Source: Rhizophagus irregularis (Eukaryota; Glomeromycota; Glomeromycetes; Glomerales; Glomeraceae). Taken from it: a DNA stretch of 64,000 nt. The notes beneath the pieces were generated by a model. The model saw nothing but the letters and a program-made list of their open reading frames with translations. It was not told where the DNA came from and made no database searches. The translations under genes were made by a program, and so were the position numbers. Positions 23,955-36,189 of this stretch are shown in pieces; the stretch's first letter is position 1, and each line of letters starts with the position of its first letter. The DNA is taken from the NCBI RefSeq assembly GCF_026210795.1, contig NC_089453.1, forward strand, positions 1,118,501-1,182,500. The letters run 5' to 3'.

Positions 23955-24765
23955 GGGTCAGGTCAGGTCAAGTTATATCAGGTTGTCTGTTTGACCTGAT
24001 CTGACCTGAAACCTGAAAAATTTCAGGACTATTTTTATTAAAGTATTGAAAAAAAACGGTATAAAACTTTTTTTTTTTAATATAATATTATGAAAAAAAA
24101 TGTTTTTGCAATGTTTTTTATTAAAATATTGAAAAAAAATATTGCAAAACGTTTTTTTTAATATAACATTATGAAAAAAATGTTTTCACAACGTTATTAT
24201 TGAAATATCAAAAAAAAAACGTTATGAAACATTTTTTTAATATAATATTATGAAAAAACATTTTCGCAACATTTTTTCTCGAAATATTGCGATTCAACAT
24301 TTTTATATTAAAATCATATAAAAAAGTGAATCCCAATATTGCAATTCACTTTTTTTATATTGATTTTGTATAAAAAAAGTGAGTTGCGGTATTGCGATTC
24401 ACTTTTTTATATAGATTCTATATAAAAAAAGTGAGTTGCGGTATTGCGATTCACTTTTTTATATTGATTTTGTATAAAAAAAAGTGAGTTGCGGTATTGC
24501 GATTCACTTTTTTTATATAGAATTAATATAAAAAAGTGAATCGCAATATCGCAATTCACTTTTATTATATAAAATCAATATAAAAAAATCGCAATACTGC
24601 AACTCACTTTTATTATATAGTAGAATCAATAGTTTCAGGTCAACAGGTCAATCAGGTCAGGTCAATCTTCATACCTAACCTGAATTTTTTTTAAAAATCT
24701 CATACCTGACCTGAATTTCAGGTCAGGTCAGGTCAGGTTACCTGAATTTGGCTGACCTGTTTGGA
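23955..24765. mobile_element. AGGTCA-bounded hairpin-repeat element
   Basis: The ends are clusters of GGTCAGGTCAGGTCA and TGACCTGA words in inverted arrangement. The interior is a run of short palindromic units: first alternating poly-A/poly-T with AACGTT or TTTTTTTAATATAATATTA, then at least five units of AAGTGAGTTGCGGTATTGCG with ATTCACTTTT. There is no coding capacity. It is probably a palindromic non-autonomous element; boundaries are approximate. Confidence 0.6.
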
Positions 24766-24917
24766 GCTCTATCCTAGAAAGAAATTAAAATTAAAAGAAA
24801 ATTCAAAAGAAAAATCGCTAATACTAACACTTCCTAGATCTCCCCCCTTGATATATTTCAACCAAAGTAGAAGCAACTATGCTAACATAATAACGAATGA
24901 CACGCCCACTATTAAAA

Positions 24918-25659
24918 TCAACATTCCATCCTGCAAAAGCTGTTATTAAGTAGCACCGTTAGACAACGCATAAAACCTGACATGTGATTAAACCAAAATA
25001 ATTCATATTTCATCGAGTTCATTAACCAATTGGTTTTGGAGTCACGTGAATCAACATGGGTCAGAGGTGGTAAACATGAGTAAGGTAAATAAGAAGATTT
25101 GAACAAACCTTTAGGTTTTGAGGACTGTTTAAGTTTTGAAGTAATGTTCATCACATGTTCCCATATGCCTTTATCATACGAGCATGAATTCCAAATTCGT
25201 TTACAGAATTTGTTGATAAAATTGTTGTGAATGGCAGCGACCACATTTATGGCGGTAAGGCGAGAAATACCTGAATTTTCAAAGGATTCTGAGAAAGCAG
25301 TGGGCAGACAGCCTCAGACCAGACTATAGGAGAACCAGTTGTTAGACAAGAAAGTCCAACAAGGGAGGGAAGTGATCCTATCGAGTTGAGAGGAATAATC
25401 ACAATTGGCGTTATCACCCGCTTCTTTAAGTTTTTAGGTAAGATGGTTGAGATATGATGTCAAGATTTGTTGTAATTTAGGACAGCGTTTATTGCACATA
25501 AATAAGTGCATAAAGTCTTCAAGTTGGTCTTCACAAGAGCGACAGGTAAGAATTTCTATATATAAGTCAGGTCGCGTCCTTTTAAGGGATTTCAAAGTAG
25601 GTAAATCCTCCAAAAAGAGTTGAAATTTCATCGTATAATGTCTGGAAATATTTTTCTTA
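24918..25659 (-). pseudogene. LINE4 ORF2 C-terminus (downstream half)
   Basis: Reads FLEDLPTLKSLKRTRPDLYI followed by a C-x2-C-x7-H-x4-C element (CRSCEDQLEDFMHLFMC), matching in position the CPQC..H..C element of LINE2. A second block (24918-25244) continues the C-terminal region. Its upstream half is at 62103-62407. With one TTA kept, the codons join as ...NSFT / KKNISRHYT... without a frame change. Stops inside (for example near 25430) show that it was already decaying. Confidence 0.8.
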
Positions 25660-26255
25660 CACTGGTCAAAATCAAGGTTATCGGTTATATATCAGGTACC
25701 CGATATGTGTGCAATATATGTGATATACACTGGTAAAAAAATGATTTATCCTACACATATCTTACACATATTGGGTACTCAAAATGTAAAAAATCATACA
25801 CAAATAATACACATATCATACACATATCGGGTACTAATATATATATCATACATATATCAGGTACCTGATAGGTATACTATATATATAAATACCCGATATG
25901 TGTATGATATGTGTATTATTTGTGTATGATTTTCTACATTTTGAGTACCTGATATATGTAAGATATGTGTAGGATATGTGTAGGATAGACCATTTTTTTA
26001 CCAGTGATATGTGTATGATATTTAACAATACTACATATATCGGGTGCCCGATAAGTGTAGTAGAAATGTAGAAAATCGGTGACATATATTGTAAACATCA
26101 TGTACATATCTTATACATATCGGGTAGTCAAATATCAGTCACATATCATAGATTTATCAGATACCTGATATATTATAGTAAAATATCGGATAGATATCGT
26201 ACATTTATCAGATAGTGCCGATATACATGTCCAAAGTATACCTAATAGGCTTAAT
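25660..26255. repeat. Outer element left subterminal repeat zone
   Basis: Repeated words such as GGTACCCGATATGTG, ACACATATCGGGTA and TATCAGGTACC occur in both orientations from the left terminus inward. CACTA elements typically have such clustered subterminal motifs as transposase-binding sites; the binding itself is inference. It contains the small CACTGG element at 25728-26006. Confidence 0.8.
25728..26006. mobile_element. 279-bp CACTGG palindromic mini-element
   Basis: Ends CACTGGTAAAAAAATG and its exact complement, flanked by the 3-bp duplication ATA (25725-25727 and 26007-26009). Nearly the whole body is palindromic and made of the subterminal words of the large elements, so it looks like two fused element ends. 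It is a candidate substrate for the TNP2 transposase. Confidence 0.8.
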
Positions 26256-26720
26256 CACTGGTCAAAAAGAGATTTATCGGGTACCTGATATGTGTACGAT
26301 TCATATTTTATAATACTCCACATATTGGGTACATATCAGATAGTTTTCCAACCCGGTAACATATCATATACCTGATTTTTTTCCATAAACGTACACTTCC
26401 GAAAATATAAATTTCAGACTCCCGATATCCCTTCTAATAGTCACTAATATACCTGTCGGACCCCGATAGATATCAACAATTTATCTTATACATATCAAAT
26501 ACCCGATCCGATGTGTGCAATATTTATTTTTTCTTATATATTATACATATCATCGAATAGACTGTATATATATCGGCGCATTTTTTATACTTTAGCAACA
26601 TATCGAATACCCATAACATGCACATCTTAATTCTTAAAATATGTTTAAAAGTTATAAAGTACCAGGATTGATATATATCGGGTACTGATATGTGTACAAA
26701 AAACATATTAATTCTTTATT
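26256..26720. repeat. Inner element left subterminal repeat zone
   Basis: The same GATATGTG, TATCGGGTACC and CGATAT words as in the outer element start directly after the left terminus and fade by about 26720. Confidence 0.75.
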
Positions 26721-26805
26721 ATATCTTTGTATTTAATTTACTGTAATCCGCAACTCTCTTGATTTATAAATATATTATAATAATATATGCGTTGTTTGTT
26801 ATAGT

Positions 26806-27101
26806 AGGACCCCGGATATCTCCAAAACAGGTCATAAGTCACACTTTCGGCAGATTGGCCCATTTTTCAGGGCTCAAAAAATCGTTTTTTGTAAATATCT
26901 CAGCATCCAGTGGTCCAATTTTGATGAACATTTTTTTAAATTGTAGAGCTAAATGAGGGCTACAAAATAAAAAAAAGTTCATTAAAATTGAATTACTGGA
27001 TGCTGAGATATTTACAAAAAACGATTTTTTGAGTTTCAGCAAAAAGGGGTGTTTTTGGCCAAAAGTCCATTATGACCTTTATATTAGATATCCGGGGTCC
27101 T
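26806..27101. mobile_element. MITE family B, copy 1 (296 bp)
   Basis: Perfect 16-bp inverted ends AGGACCCCGGATATCT, flanked by the perfect 8-bp duplication GTTATAGT (26798-26805 and 27102-27109). The interior is itself an inverted repeat (AAAAAACGATTTTT, TACTGGATGCTGAGATAT). There is a second copy at 53839. Confidence 0.94.
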
Positions 27102-27529
27102 GTTATAGTAGTACAGAAAACGGAACTTTCATAAGCAGGATGCTCAAGTATTACGATCAGTTGAATTAAAAATGAATAAAACTCATATATTCTAAATTCT
27201 TATTGGTATTGCTATAAATCATAATCTAGCTATAAAAGTTAGTGTGTAATAAAAAAGCACATATCTAACTTACAAATTCTTCGTCTGATCGTTATTCTTG
27301 TTAGCAAGAACATGTCAGCAGTGTACTGCTATAAGAAAGTTAACACAATAACATAAATCGATCTCATTTTTGTCTCTGTCGATTAAAGAATATTGATCAG
27401 AATATTCCATGACTAGTCTGATTTAATTGGTAAATTCTTACGGCAATTTTTTCTATCGTTTATTTTTTTTTTTGAGCTGAATTTCAGTGGGTAAATAAAA
27501 TTATTTATTTTATTACAAAATGAGGGCTA

Positions 27530-27672
27530 ACATTTTATTCCTTTCCTTGTGAAAGGCTTCCTTTCGGCTAACATTTATTAATTCCTTTCATTGCTAAAGG
27601 CTAACATTTAATTCCTTTCATTACGAAAGGCTAACATTTAAAATTCTTTTCATTGCGTCACGAAAACTAATA
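27530..27672 (+). repeat. Hairpin minisatellite upstream of the RRM-A gene
   Basis: Four to five units of about 30 bp, GGCTAACATTTAATTCCTTT plus CATTACGAAA. Each can form a short stem (CTTT..AAAG). A diverged array of the same design precedes the paralogous gene near 43280. Confidence 0.75.
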
Positions 27673-27715
27673 TTTTATCTTTTTTTATATTAAATAAAAA
27701 TAGGAAAAATAAAGA

Positions 27716-28509
27716 ATCCTTGCTGCCATAGAAGTAATCTACATAAATTATCTCTATTTTTCGGATTGATGATTAAGGATATAAAATCAAAAGAGATTAA
27801 TGAGTGGATGAAAGCTACATTCAAATATGACTTTAATCATGTTAGAAAAGATCTTACCAGGGGTAGTAGTAAAATAATTAAAAAGTTAATCGATATTTTA
27901 ATAATAATTATTAATAAAATTTAATGAATTATTTTAGTTACGGATTTATTCATTTTAAGTCTGTCGAACAAACAAATAAATTCTTTAATTTCGTAAAGAA
28001 AAAAGAACTTATTGGGCCACATAGGAAATATATTAAGTTTAAATTATCAACGGCAAATCCAACAGAAATTAATATTGGTGACATAGTAAGTTATTTAATA
28101 TATATATAAGTTTATAAATTTTTTTCTAATATATATATATTTTTGTTTTAGGAATTTGTTGGTCCCTCGAAAAAAAATCAAATAGAATTAAAGATAAATT
28201 CATTTTTCAAACAATCAAAAGGAAATACAGCGTCAAATAAAAATAATGCACAAAATTCATCTATTGATAAAGGAAATATGGCGTCAAACAATGCACAAAA
28301 TCCATTTATTGGTAAGTTAAGTTTAAATAATAAATATACCGTATAGTAACTAAATAATTTTATAGAGATGGAATGAAAGATCTTAGAGTTAAGATTAAAA
28401 AAACAAAATCTAGAAATTGAATTATATAAACAGGAAGAAAAAATTAAAAAAATTAAAGAAAATCTTCAAAAAGTCGAAGATCTTAAAACTTTGATTCAAT
28501 TTAAGTAGT
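27716..28509 (+). pseudogene. RRM-A: RRM protein with a C-terminal coiled coil, broken
   Basis: Homologous to the N-terminal part of the gene at 43283. Coding similarity begins near PCC..., then KLSLFFG (RNP2-like strand), a helix (EINEWMKATFKYDFNHV), an intron at about 27863-27937, and YGFIHF (RNP1-like) with FFNFVKKKELIGP. A second intron near 28087-28151 leads to an Asn/Ser/Lys-rich linker. The last exon (after 28365) encodes a Lys/Glu heptad coiled coil ending at 28509, with an in-frame TGA at 28374-28376. The exact first exon and the first splice phase are uncertain. An RNA-binding role is inferred from the fold. Confidence 0.6.
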
Positions 28510-28852
28510 AAGTTTAAAATTTATAATAATTTAATATACGTTATTTCTCATCAAATGAAAACTCCATATAAATTGTATCAAAAGGTTCTTGTAATACAGC
28601 TTTATATATATATATAGCTTGAACATATAAACTTTTTGCATTAATATAATTAATTAATTGTAAATAAATATTTGATTTTTTTAATAAATTTTATTAATTT
28701 GGTTTTTTAAAAAAAATGGATTAATTTCAATCAAATATTTTAATTAAGAAATTATTAAGTATTCAAAAAAAATATAGCAGAATTTGATTCTGCCGACACC
28801 ACATAAATTTCAATTTTTTTTAGTTTAGTGCCCAACCCTATACACTAAAAAT

Positions 28853-30743
28853 TTAATTTTCGCCTAATAAAACTTGCAAATCTTTCTTCAACTGAGCTTC
28901 ATCAATATTCGAACTCTCATTAGATTGCTGCTCCTCAAAAGCTTGAAATATTAAGTCACGTTTTTCTTTTGAAGTTCAAACACGCGGTCCTCAATTGTAT
29001 TTTCAATAAAAATTCTAAAGACAGAAACTGGTCGAGTTTGACCAATTCTATAAATTCGATCTATAGCTTGATCCTCAATACTTGGATTCCACCAAGGATC
29101 CATAAGAAAACATTGATTAGCTGCGGTAAGATTCAATCCCAAAGACCTACATTTCAAACTAATTAAAAGAACCTTTATTTCTGGATCATTGTTGAAATTA
29201 TTTACTGCCTCCTCTCGCTGATTACGAAACATCTTGCCATCAAATCGAACAAATTTGACATTTGCGTCTTTAAAAGCAATTTCAATCAAATCAAGAAAAG
29301 ATGTCCATTGGCTGAAGACTACTGATTTATCATCATCATTATTTTGATTTAAAAATTCCACCAAAGCTTCAATTTTGGAACTTATCTTAAAATCATTTAA
29401 ATTTCCAATTTCTTCTTTGTTATCAATTCCATTTATTTGATTTATTTGTCTCTTACAAAGAAGTTGTGTGTGATTACAAATTTGCCTTAGTCTAAGAAGC
29501 ATTTCAAGGAATGTTACATAATTATTTTTTAAATCGCCATTTCTTGATTCTTTCCAACTTCTAAATTGTTCTTTTGTATCACTTTCCATTTTATCATAAA
29601 TCTTTTCTCGTCCGTCTTAAACTTAATTTTATGAGTATAGAAATTAATGGGAGGAAGACATACTATAGGATGTTCATTGAATTTCATGTCCTTTGTCCTA
29701 CGAAGACAAACGGTTTTCATTAAGTTTCTTAAGTCGTTAAGACGACTGTTATTATTGTTTTTAAATTTCATTGTTTTGTTGTTAAATATAGTATTCCATG
29801 TTTCAAAATTATCAAAAGGAGTGAATCTTAAAAATTTAATTAAAGAATACATATCATTTAACTCGTTCATAATTGGGGTTCCTGTGAGAATCCATCTTCT
29901 CTCAGCATTCAAATTACATGCAGCAATACTTTGTTTTGATGATTTTGTACAAATAATATGTCCTTCATCTAAGATAACTCGAAGCCATTTAATAGCGAGT
30001 AATCCACTCCTTTCTTTTATATCTGATTGTGCAAGAATAGCATATGTAGTAATTATTATATCGTGATCTTTAAGGAATTCTGGATCATTATTTCGATTAA
30101 TACCATGAAAAACGTAATAAGAAAGAGACCCTTTCTTAACATGTATGTTGATTTGGTCAACCCAATTGTCAAGCACACTTAAAGGAGTAACAATCAGAGT
30201 AGTTTTAGAATATGTGGAATCTAAATTGATTGCAGGTTTGGAAGCTATCAAAGCAATCATTTGTATCGTCTTGCCAAGACCCATATCATTAGCGAGTATT
30301 CCACCTCTGTTAAGATTAGGGTGTGCTATTGTTGCAAATCTTGCTATTGTATTATAATAGCGTGTTTTTTTCGATTGATCCTCCTTTTGAATCCAGAATT
30401 GAACTTCTTCATCGATAGTTGGCTCTTTAGGGTGTTCATTTGATAACATCTAGCCAAGGCCTTGTTTCTGATATGGAAGTAATTTCGTAATTAATGTTTC
30501 TGATTGTGGTGCTTCTAGAAGATTTACTAGAAATTCAGCTTCTGATTGTGGTGCCAAATCCAATTTTTTTGTACTTCTTTTAAAATCTTTGGAAATTTTA
30601 AATTTTGGTAATCCAACAACTGCACTGCTCTTATTTTTTTTATAAAATTTTTGAAGAGTATTGTTATCTTCATTGTTGTTGACTCGTTTAATTCTAAATT
30701 TTGGTAGTCCTCCTGTATTATTGTTATTATTTTTGGTAGACAT
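28853..30743 (-). pseudogene. SNF2-family DNA-dependent ATPase (RAD5/HLTF-like), three lesions
   Basis: Start ATG at 30743. The helicase motifs are all visible: NDMGLGKTIQ (I), TTLIVTPLSVLDNW (Ia), LDEGHI (II), LTGTPIMN (III), SVVFSQWTSFLD (IV), VRFDGKMFRNQRE, LGLNLTAANQCFLMDPWWNP (V), and IDRIYRIGQTRPV (VI). DEGH, rather than DEAH, is usual for the RAD5/RAD16/HLTF branch. The RING finger normally found before motif IV in that branch is absent. Lesions: an in-frame TAG (30450-30452) where QKQGLxWML expects Trp, and single-base deletions near 29580 and 28965, after which the frame runs to a stop at 28853. Such proteins remodel chromatin or act in DNA-damage tolerance. Here it is cargo of the inner transposon. 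Confidence 0.9.
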
Positions 30744-30865
30744 TGAGATTTTTATTTGAATAATTTTTATTTTGTTTGAGAATATTTATAAAAAAAAAAT
30801 TATTTCTAATTAGTATATTATTAAATGGGAAAAGAAACCAAAGTTTCTAATTATTAATAAAAAAA

Positions 30866-31255
30866 TCTACTTACGTAGTGGTAAAACTGTAGAAAAAAAT
30901 GTACTTACGTGAATATATTAAAACTGTGGAAAAAAATGTACTTACGTGAATATATTAAAACTGTGGAAAAAAATGTACTTACGTGAGTATATTAAAACTG
31001 TAGAAAAAAATGTACTTACGTAAGTATATTAAACCTGTGGAAAAAAATGTACTTACGCGAGTATATTAAACCTGTGGAAAAAAATGTACTTACGTGAGTA
31101 TATTAAAACTGTGGAAAAAAATGTACTTACGTGAGTATATTAAAACTGTGGAAAAAAATGTACTTACGTGAGTATATTAAAACTGTAGAAAAAAATGTAC
31201 TTACGTGAATATATTAAAACTGTGGAAAAAAATGTACTTACGTGAGTCTCATACA
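30866..31255 (+). repeat. 37-bp minisatellite upstream of the SNF2 gene
   Basis: ACTTACGTGAGTATATTAAA followed by CTGTGGAAAAAAATGT recurs about ten times with a 37-bp period. Each unit holds TTACGTGA or TTACGTAA. The array starts about 120 bp upstream of the SNF2 ATG, in its presumed promoter. Confidence 0.9.
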
Positions 31256-31365
31256 CTGTGATAAAAAATATGGATATTTTTCTCCACAAGTAAAAAATAA
31301 TTTATACAGTTTATTTCGTTACAGGCATTTAAATAGTAAATATTCATATGACTAGGAAAAAAAAG

Positions 31366-31488
31366 GCATTTAAACAATTTGCATGTATAAATAAATGTCG
31401 ATCCTATTCTATATGCGCTAACACGTGATCGTTTTACAATTGTGTTACATTAGAAAGTGTACGCAAATTGTTAATTAAATTTGAATGC
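31366..31488. repeat. Degenerate GCATTTAAAC inverted-repeat element
   Basis: Starts GCATTTAAACAATTTGC and ends near TTGAATGC. The interior matches, in opposite orientation, the element at 36684-36817 (AATGTCGATCCTATTCTAT). The two copies flank the 32-36-kb segment as an inverted pair. Confidence 0.7.
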
Positions 31489-32129
31489 AAAAAAAGGTTA
31501 TAAATAAACCTTTATCTTGTTTATCTGATGTATCACAAATTTATTTAATCTGATGTAGCACGAAATTTCCGGATATCTTTGACATAACATATATAGTCCT
31601 TCGCTTCGCTTCGGACAATAAAATCTGTACCACAATAATTCGTTAAATCAAAATTCGTTATAACGCGAGCTGACTGTATTATAAACGTAATAATTATTAT
31701 ATATATGGTGGTAGTTTCATCCTTCTCATCTGTCATCCGGAAAATCTGGCAAATTACGGATACGGATATATACTGTACTTTATTAAGCATTTATTTATTA
31801 TTATTAAAAGTGTTAATAGTTTTAACTCACTATTTACGATCGAATCGTACGTATATAAATTTTTAAACCGTTAGTTACATTTTAAAATCCTATTTAATAA
31901 ATAAAAAAAGTTGCTATAATTTATTAAGAAAAATACTGTGAGGTACATCAAACTCACGGCTATTTTATAAACTCTTTAGTAGTAAATAAAATTTATAACA
32001 TGTGTTTTGTGAATAGTAAATAACGATTTATTTATTATATTGTATTATATTATTATTTATAGAACTAAAAGATGGAAAATAAAAAATATACACATTTTGT
32101 TATAATAATAATGAAAGATATTTATTTCC
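31489..32129. other. AT-rich intergenic region
   Basis: Lies downstream of the RG-rich gene. A short 81-codon open frame (31545-31790, minus) has no recognisable feature. Nothing else is supported. Confidence 0.4.
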
Positions 32130-34090
32130 TTAGACTACTTTTTCCTTTCCTTTATCACTACTACTACCAGCTTTATTCCCTCTTCCTCTTCCCGTTCCCG
32201 TTCCCGTTCCTCTTCCCATTCTCGTTCCTCGTCCTCTTTCCCTTCCTCGTCCTCTTTCCCTTCCTAGTCCCCGTCTCCTTCTACTTCCACTTCCAATATT
32301 ATTATTACTACTACTGCTGCTGCTACTACTGTCGCTACTACTACTGTCGCTACTACTACTGTCATCAATAACTTCCTTCTCCTCCTCCTGCTGCTTTTGG
32401 ATATCCTTATACTCCTGATGAGTATAATAGATTCCTTTTTCGATTATTGTAAACCACCGTTCCGCACTTTCTTTACTTGGTAGTCGTTCAAATAAATTAG
32501 GTGTGAGAACAGTTATCAAATCGAAAATCGCAAAACTTTTATTGCATGTATTCCACAACCTATTTATTCTTTCGGCTGAAGTTTTGTAACTTCTCCATTG
32601 TCTTTGCGTTAGTTTTTCTTCAGCTTTTTTTAGAAACTTTTCTAATTCAGTTTCTTCTTCTGTTTCTTTCATCTCCCCCTCAAGTTTTTTCTTAGCTTTT
32701 AATGCATTTGTTTCGCCAAATTTTTTTGGCTCTGAAGCGACTGTTTCTAATATCATCTTATATAATTCGTAAAAATACGCGTATCTTCTTGCATTTCGCC
32801 GTCTTGTCAATTCGGTTATCTCATTTTCTGATTTGATTTTGTCTAAGACTACAAGCATGTCTTCTATCAACGAAGACATATTGCCAACGTCTATTTTGTC
32901 AGGAATGGAATTAATTCTTAAATTAAGATTATTATCATCATCAATATTTCTCACAAGAGGAATAGCTCCATTTATTTTGGAACCATCAAATTCCATTCCT
33001 TTATTTAAATAATTGTCAAAGTATTCTTAGAGGTTTTGTACATATTTTTTACTGTTATAATTGGGCTGCATTATTGGGGGGTTATAAGGTAGACGATCTT
33101 GGACCGTCTTTAAATGATGTATTAACCATGCAACGGCTAATGTATCTTCCTTAAGATTTTCACCAGTTATCTTTTCTTTATATAAAAGTTCGATCCCTAT
33201 TGTTGTATTATTGTTGCTATTGTCTGAATCAGCAGGTAATCGCTTAAGTATATAGGGATTGTTCTCAAATCTCTCCTGTTCCATTTCTATAAAATTTTTC
33301 TCGGACATGTAAAATGTCGGTTTTATGTTAAGAGATCCTGACGGAAGAACGGCAGTTAATTTTTGCTTATCTATATCTAAGATAAGTTGTTTACAATTTC
33401 CGCCATTCATGCTCTTTAGAGCAACTAATCCGTCTTTCAAAGCATTAGCGGGAATCGTTTCTAAGAACTGTTGGACTTCGTAATGATCTTCTGAAAGAAT
33501 TTTGATTGTGTCTGATGAATAAAAAAAATTAATAATAAATTTATATAATGTGAGATAGTTCTCGACTTTTAAAATAATAATATATATAATAATAGTATAT
33601 ACTTTTTACCTTTTTCTTTCGGGTTGTCTGCCGGGGTTAATTTGGCCTTTTTTGCTTCTTTGCTTTTAGTGGACTCTTCGTCCTTTCTTTTCCTCGGTGA
33701 TATAATTTCAGACGGACCTGCCGTCGTCGTAGTTTGTACATCAGACGGACCTGCCATCGTAGTTTGTAGTACATCAGTCGGACCTGCTGTCGTCGTAGTT
33801 TGTACATCAGACAGACCTGCCATCGTAGTTTGTAGTACATCAGTCGGACCTGCCGTTGTTGTAGTTTGTACATCTGACGGACCTGCTATCGTAATATTTT
33901 CTAAGGTTGGAGAATATTTTGGAGAATATTCCAATGGAATTATATATGGGAAATATCTATGTTTGGTTCTTTTCCGAGAGACCTTAGAACTAAACCTTTG
34001 ATCTAATTCAGAAAATGAACCACTTTCACTTTCTGAATTGACCTCATTTTCTGAATTGGATGATTTATCTTCTGGCGAAAGTTGAGACAT
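32130..34090 (-). pseudogene. Two-exon gene with repeat-rich N-terminus and RG-rich tail, one in-frame stop
   Basis: ATG at 34090 (MSQLSPEDKS). Exon 1 (33610-34090) is acidic/Ser-rich, then has a tandem peptide repeat (AGPTDVLQTTMAGPSDVQTT) and a basic patch (PRKRKDEESTKSKEAKKAK). A GTAAAA..CAG intron (33512-33609) joins in frame to exon 2 (32130-33511). Exon 2 has a TAA at 33027-33029 between KKYVQNL and EYFDNYLNKG, a charged helical region, a poly-Asp/Ser run and an RG-rich tail (RRRRGLGRERGRGRERGRG). RG tails usually bind nucleic acid, and the basic patch suggests nuclear location. I do not recognise the family. It is cargo of the inner transposon. Confidence 0.65.
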
Positions 34091-34205
34091 TTTAAAAAAA
34101 TTCAAATTTCTTGATTATGTAAAATTGTTGTTTTATTACGATGACTTTTCTGATTTTTCTGAAAAGGAATTTTATCTCCTTTTATATATATTTTTTTAAT
34201 TGTAT

Positions 34206-35048
34206 TATTATATATATTATATATAATATAATAAATACCGTTCGATTAAATAATATGTGCACTCATCTAGGAAAATTAGACTAAACCATGTAATCCTAGA
34301 GTAGAGTAATAATATAATTACGCAAGTAATTAAAGTAACAAAGATATTTTTAAATAATGTAAATTAATTGGAAAATTTTTTTAATGCACCACATAATAAT
34401 AAAATTTGACACATTTAATAATTTAAATTATTAATTGAATGTATATAGTATGTATAATAAATATATAAGACTCCTCTGAATAATCGCGCTTCAAGGTACA
34501 GACAGCAATGGGAGAAATTCATTACAATATCAATTAATTATTTAGTCTGAAAAATATAAATATTTCAATGATTCTGATGTAATAATAAATAATATAAATA
34601 TCAAAATTGTAATTGGTTAATTTCATTTATTATATTATATTATATATAATGTAATAAATACCGTTCAATTAAATAATATGTACATTCATCGAGGAAAATT
34701 AGCCTAAACCATGTAATCCTAGAGTAGAGTAATAATATAATTGCGCAAGTAATTAAAATAATGAAGATATTTTTAAATAATGTAAATTAATTGAAAATTT
34801 TTTTTATGCACCACATAATAATAAAATTTGACACATTTAATAATTTAAATTATTAATTAAGTGTATATAGTATGTATAATAAATATATAAGACGCCTCTG
34901 AATAATCGTGCTTCAAGGTACAGACAGCAATGGAAGAAATTCATTATAATATCAATTAATTATTTAATCTGAAAAATAAAAATATTTCAATGATTCTGAT
35001 GTAATAATAAATAATATAAATATCAAAATTGTAATTGGTTAATTTCAT
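34206..35048 (+). repeat. Tandem duplication of a 422-bp AT-rich segment
   Basis: 34206-34627 and 34628-35048 align nearly base for base (for example ATGTAATCCTAGAGTAGAGT and AGGTACAGACAGCAATGG in each). The copies differ by scattered substitutions. No ORF. Confidence 0.88.
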
Positions 35049-36180
35049 TCAGTTTACACAATCAATAATAATAATAGATTAATTTAAATTATATTACAAT
35101 TGTTACATGCACCAAAAATTTAAATTTTCTTGCTAGATAAGAACTTAATTTAATAATAATAATCATGATATCCTTTCTTTATTTCCTGTGTAATTCAAAT
35201 AAATTAATCGGAAAATTAAAATATTAGATTTTTGTACTATTTATAAAGTGTAGTGTTTCACCCATATTTAAAAAAGAAAATTACGACAATAAATGATCAG
35301 CAAGTGCATTTGTTGTAATTTCCTTTTTTGAATATGTCGGACGTGCACACAAGTATATAATAATTTAAAGAGCACACTTTTTTTTGTGTAATAGTAATAA
35401 ATTGATCAACATACACGGGATCAGTGTTGGGAGCTGATAGTCACATGATTTGTACTATACCACTTCGAATTAATTGCGGCATGAGTTAAAATTTTATTTA
35501 TGATATCATAATACGATTTTTTATAATGTACATATAAACGGAAATCATTTTCCCAATAAATTATCCGAAATCTTTAAAATTTAATAACTTACGCTTTATT
35601 AGCATTCAAGTAACGCCGTAAAGTTGAATAGATACATGATATCTTCAAGAAACATAAAATACCTTGTTTTTTTCAAAACTTACGAAAAAAAAGTTTTATT
35701 ATGGTTAGAAAATTTAATTTATTAATTTCGAAGTATTAATGACTTTTTTTAAAAAAAAAAAGATATTTCGTGAAAGAGACAGATATTTGGAGTAATTTCG
35801 CAAAGTTTGAAATGAAAATGTTAAGAAAGATCCAGAGTTATTAAAGAATGAAAATATAGCTTCGTTAATAATAAATTTATTATAAAATAGTTTAATACGA
35901 AAAAATCTTCAATGGTAAATTTTATTATAAGACTATACATAGTTTTGATTTAATTAGTTGACAGTGCACCCCAAGTAGAAGCTTTTTATAAATTACCTAC
36001 CATTTACGAGGTAAACGGTTCGTTAAGTCCGGAGCATAAGTGTAACTAAATGAACCACTAATTATATGGCATCGACTCAACTCTTGAATATATATATATA
36101 GTCTTCCGGAGTAACAGTTCTTTGAGTAATTTTAAAAATTCATATAAATTTTCATATAAAGAAAACAATGAAAGCCAGTT
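35049..36180. other. AT-rich intergenic region
   Basis: About 1.1 kb downstream of the TNP2 gene with no ORF of note, no terminal repeat and no structured repeat that I can support. Confidence 0.45.
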
Positions 36181-36189
36181 TACAAAAAT

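Noticed and set aside
23955-24765. AGGTCA half-sites as hormone-receptor response elements
   Set aside because: The words occur as terminal repeats of a hairpin element in what looks like a fungal genome. A coincidence of sequence is more likely.
33624-34001. A plus-strand protein rich in VVVCTSDGPA repeats
   Set aside because: It is the antisense reading of the tandem peptide repeat in the RG-rich gene, whose sense strand has splice sites and a coherent protein.
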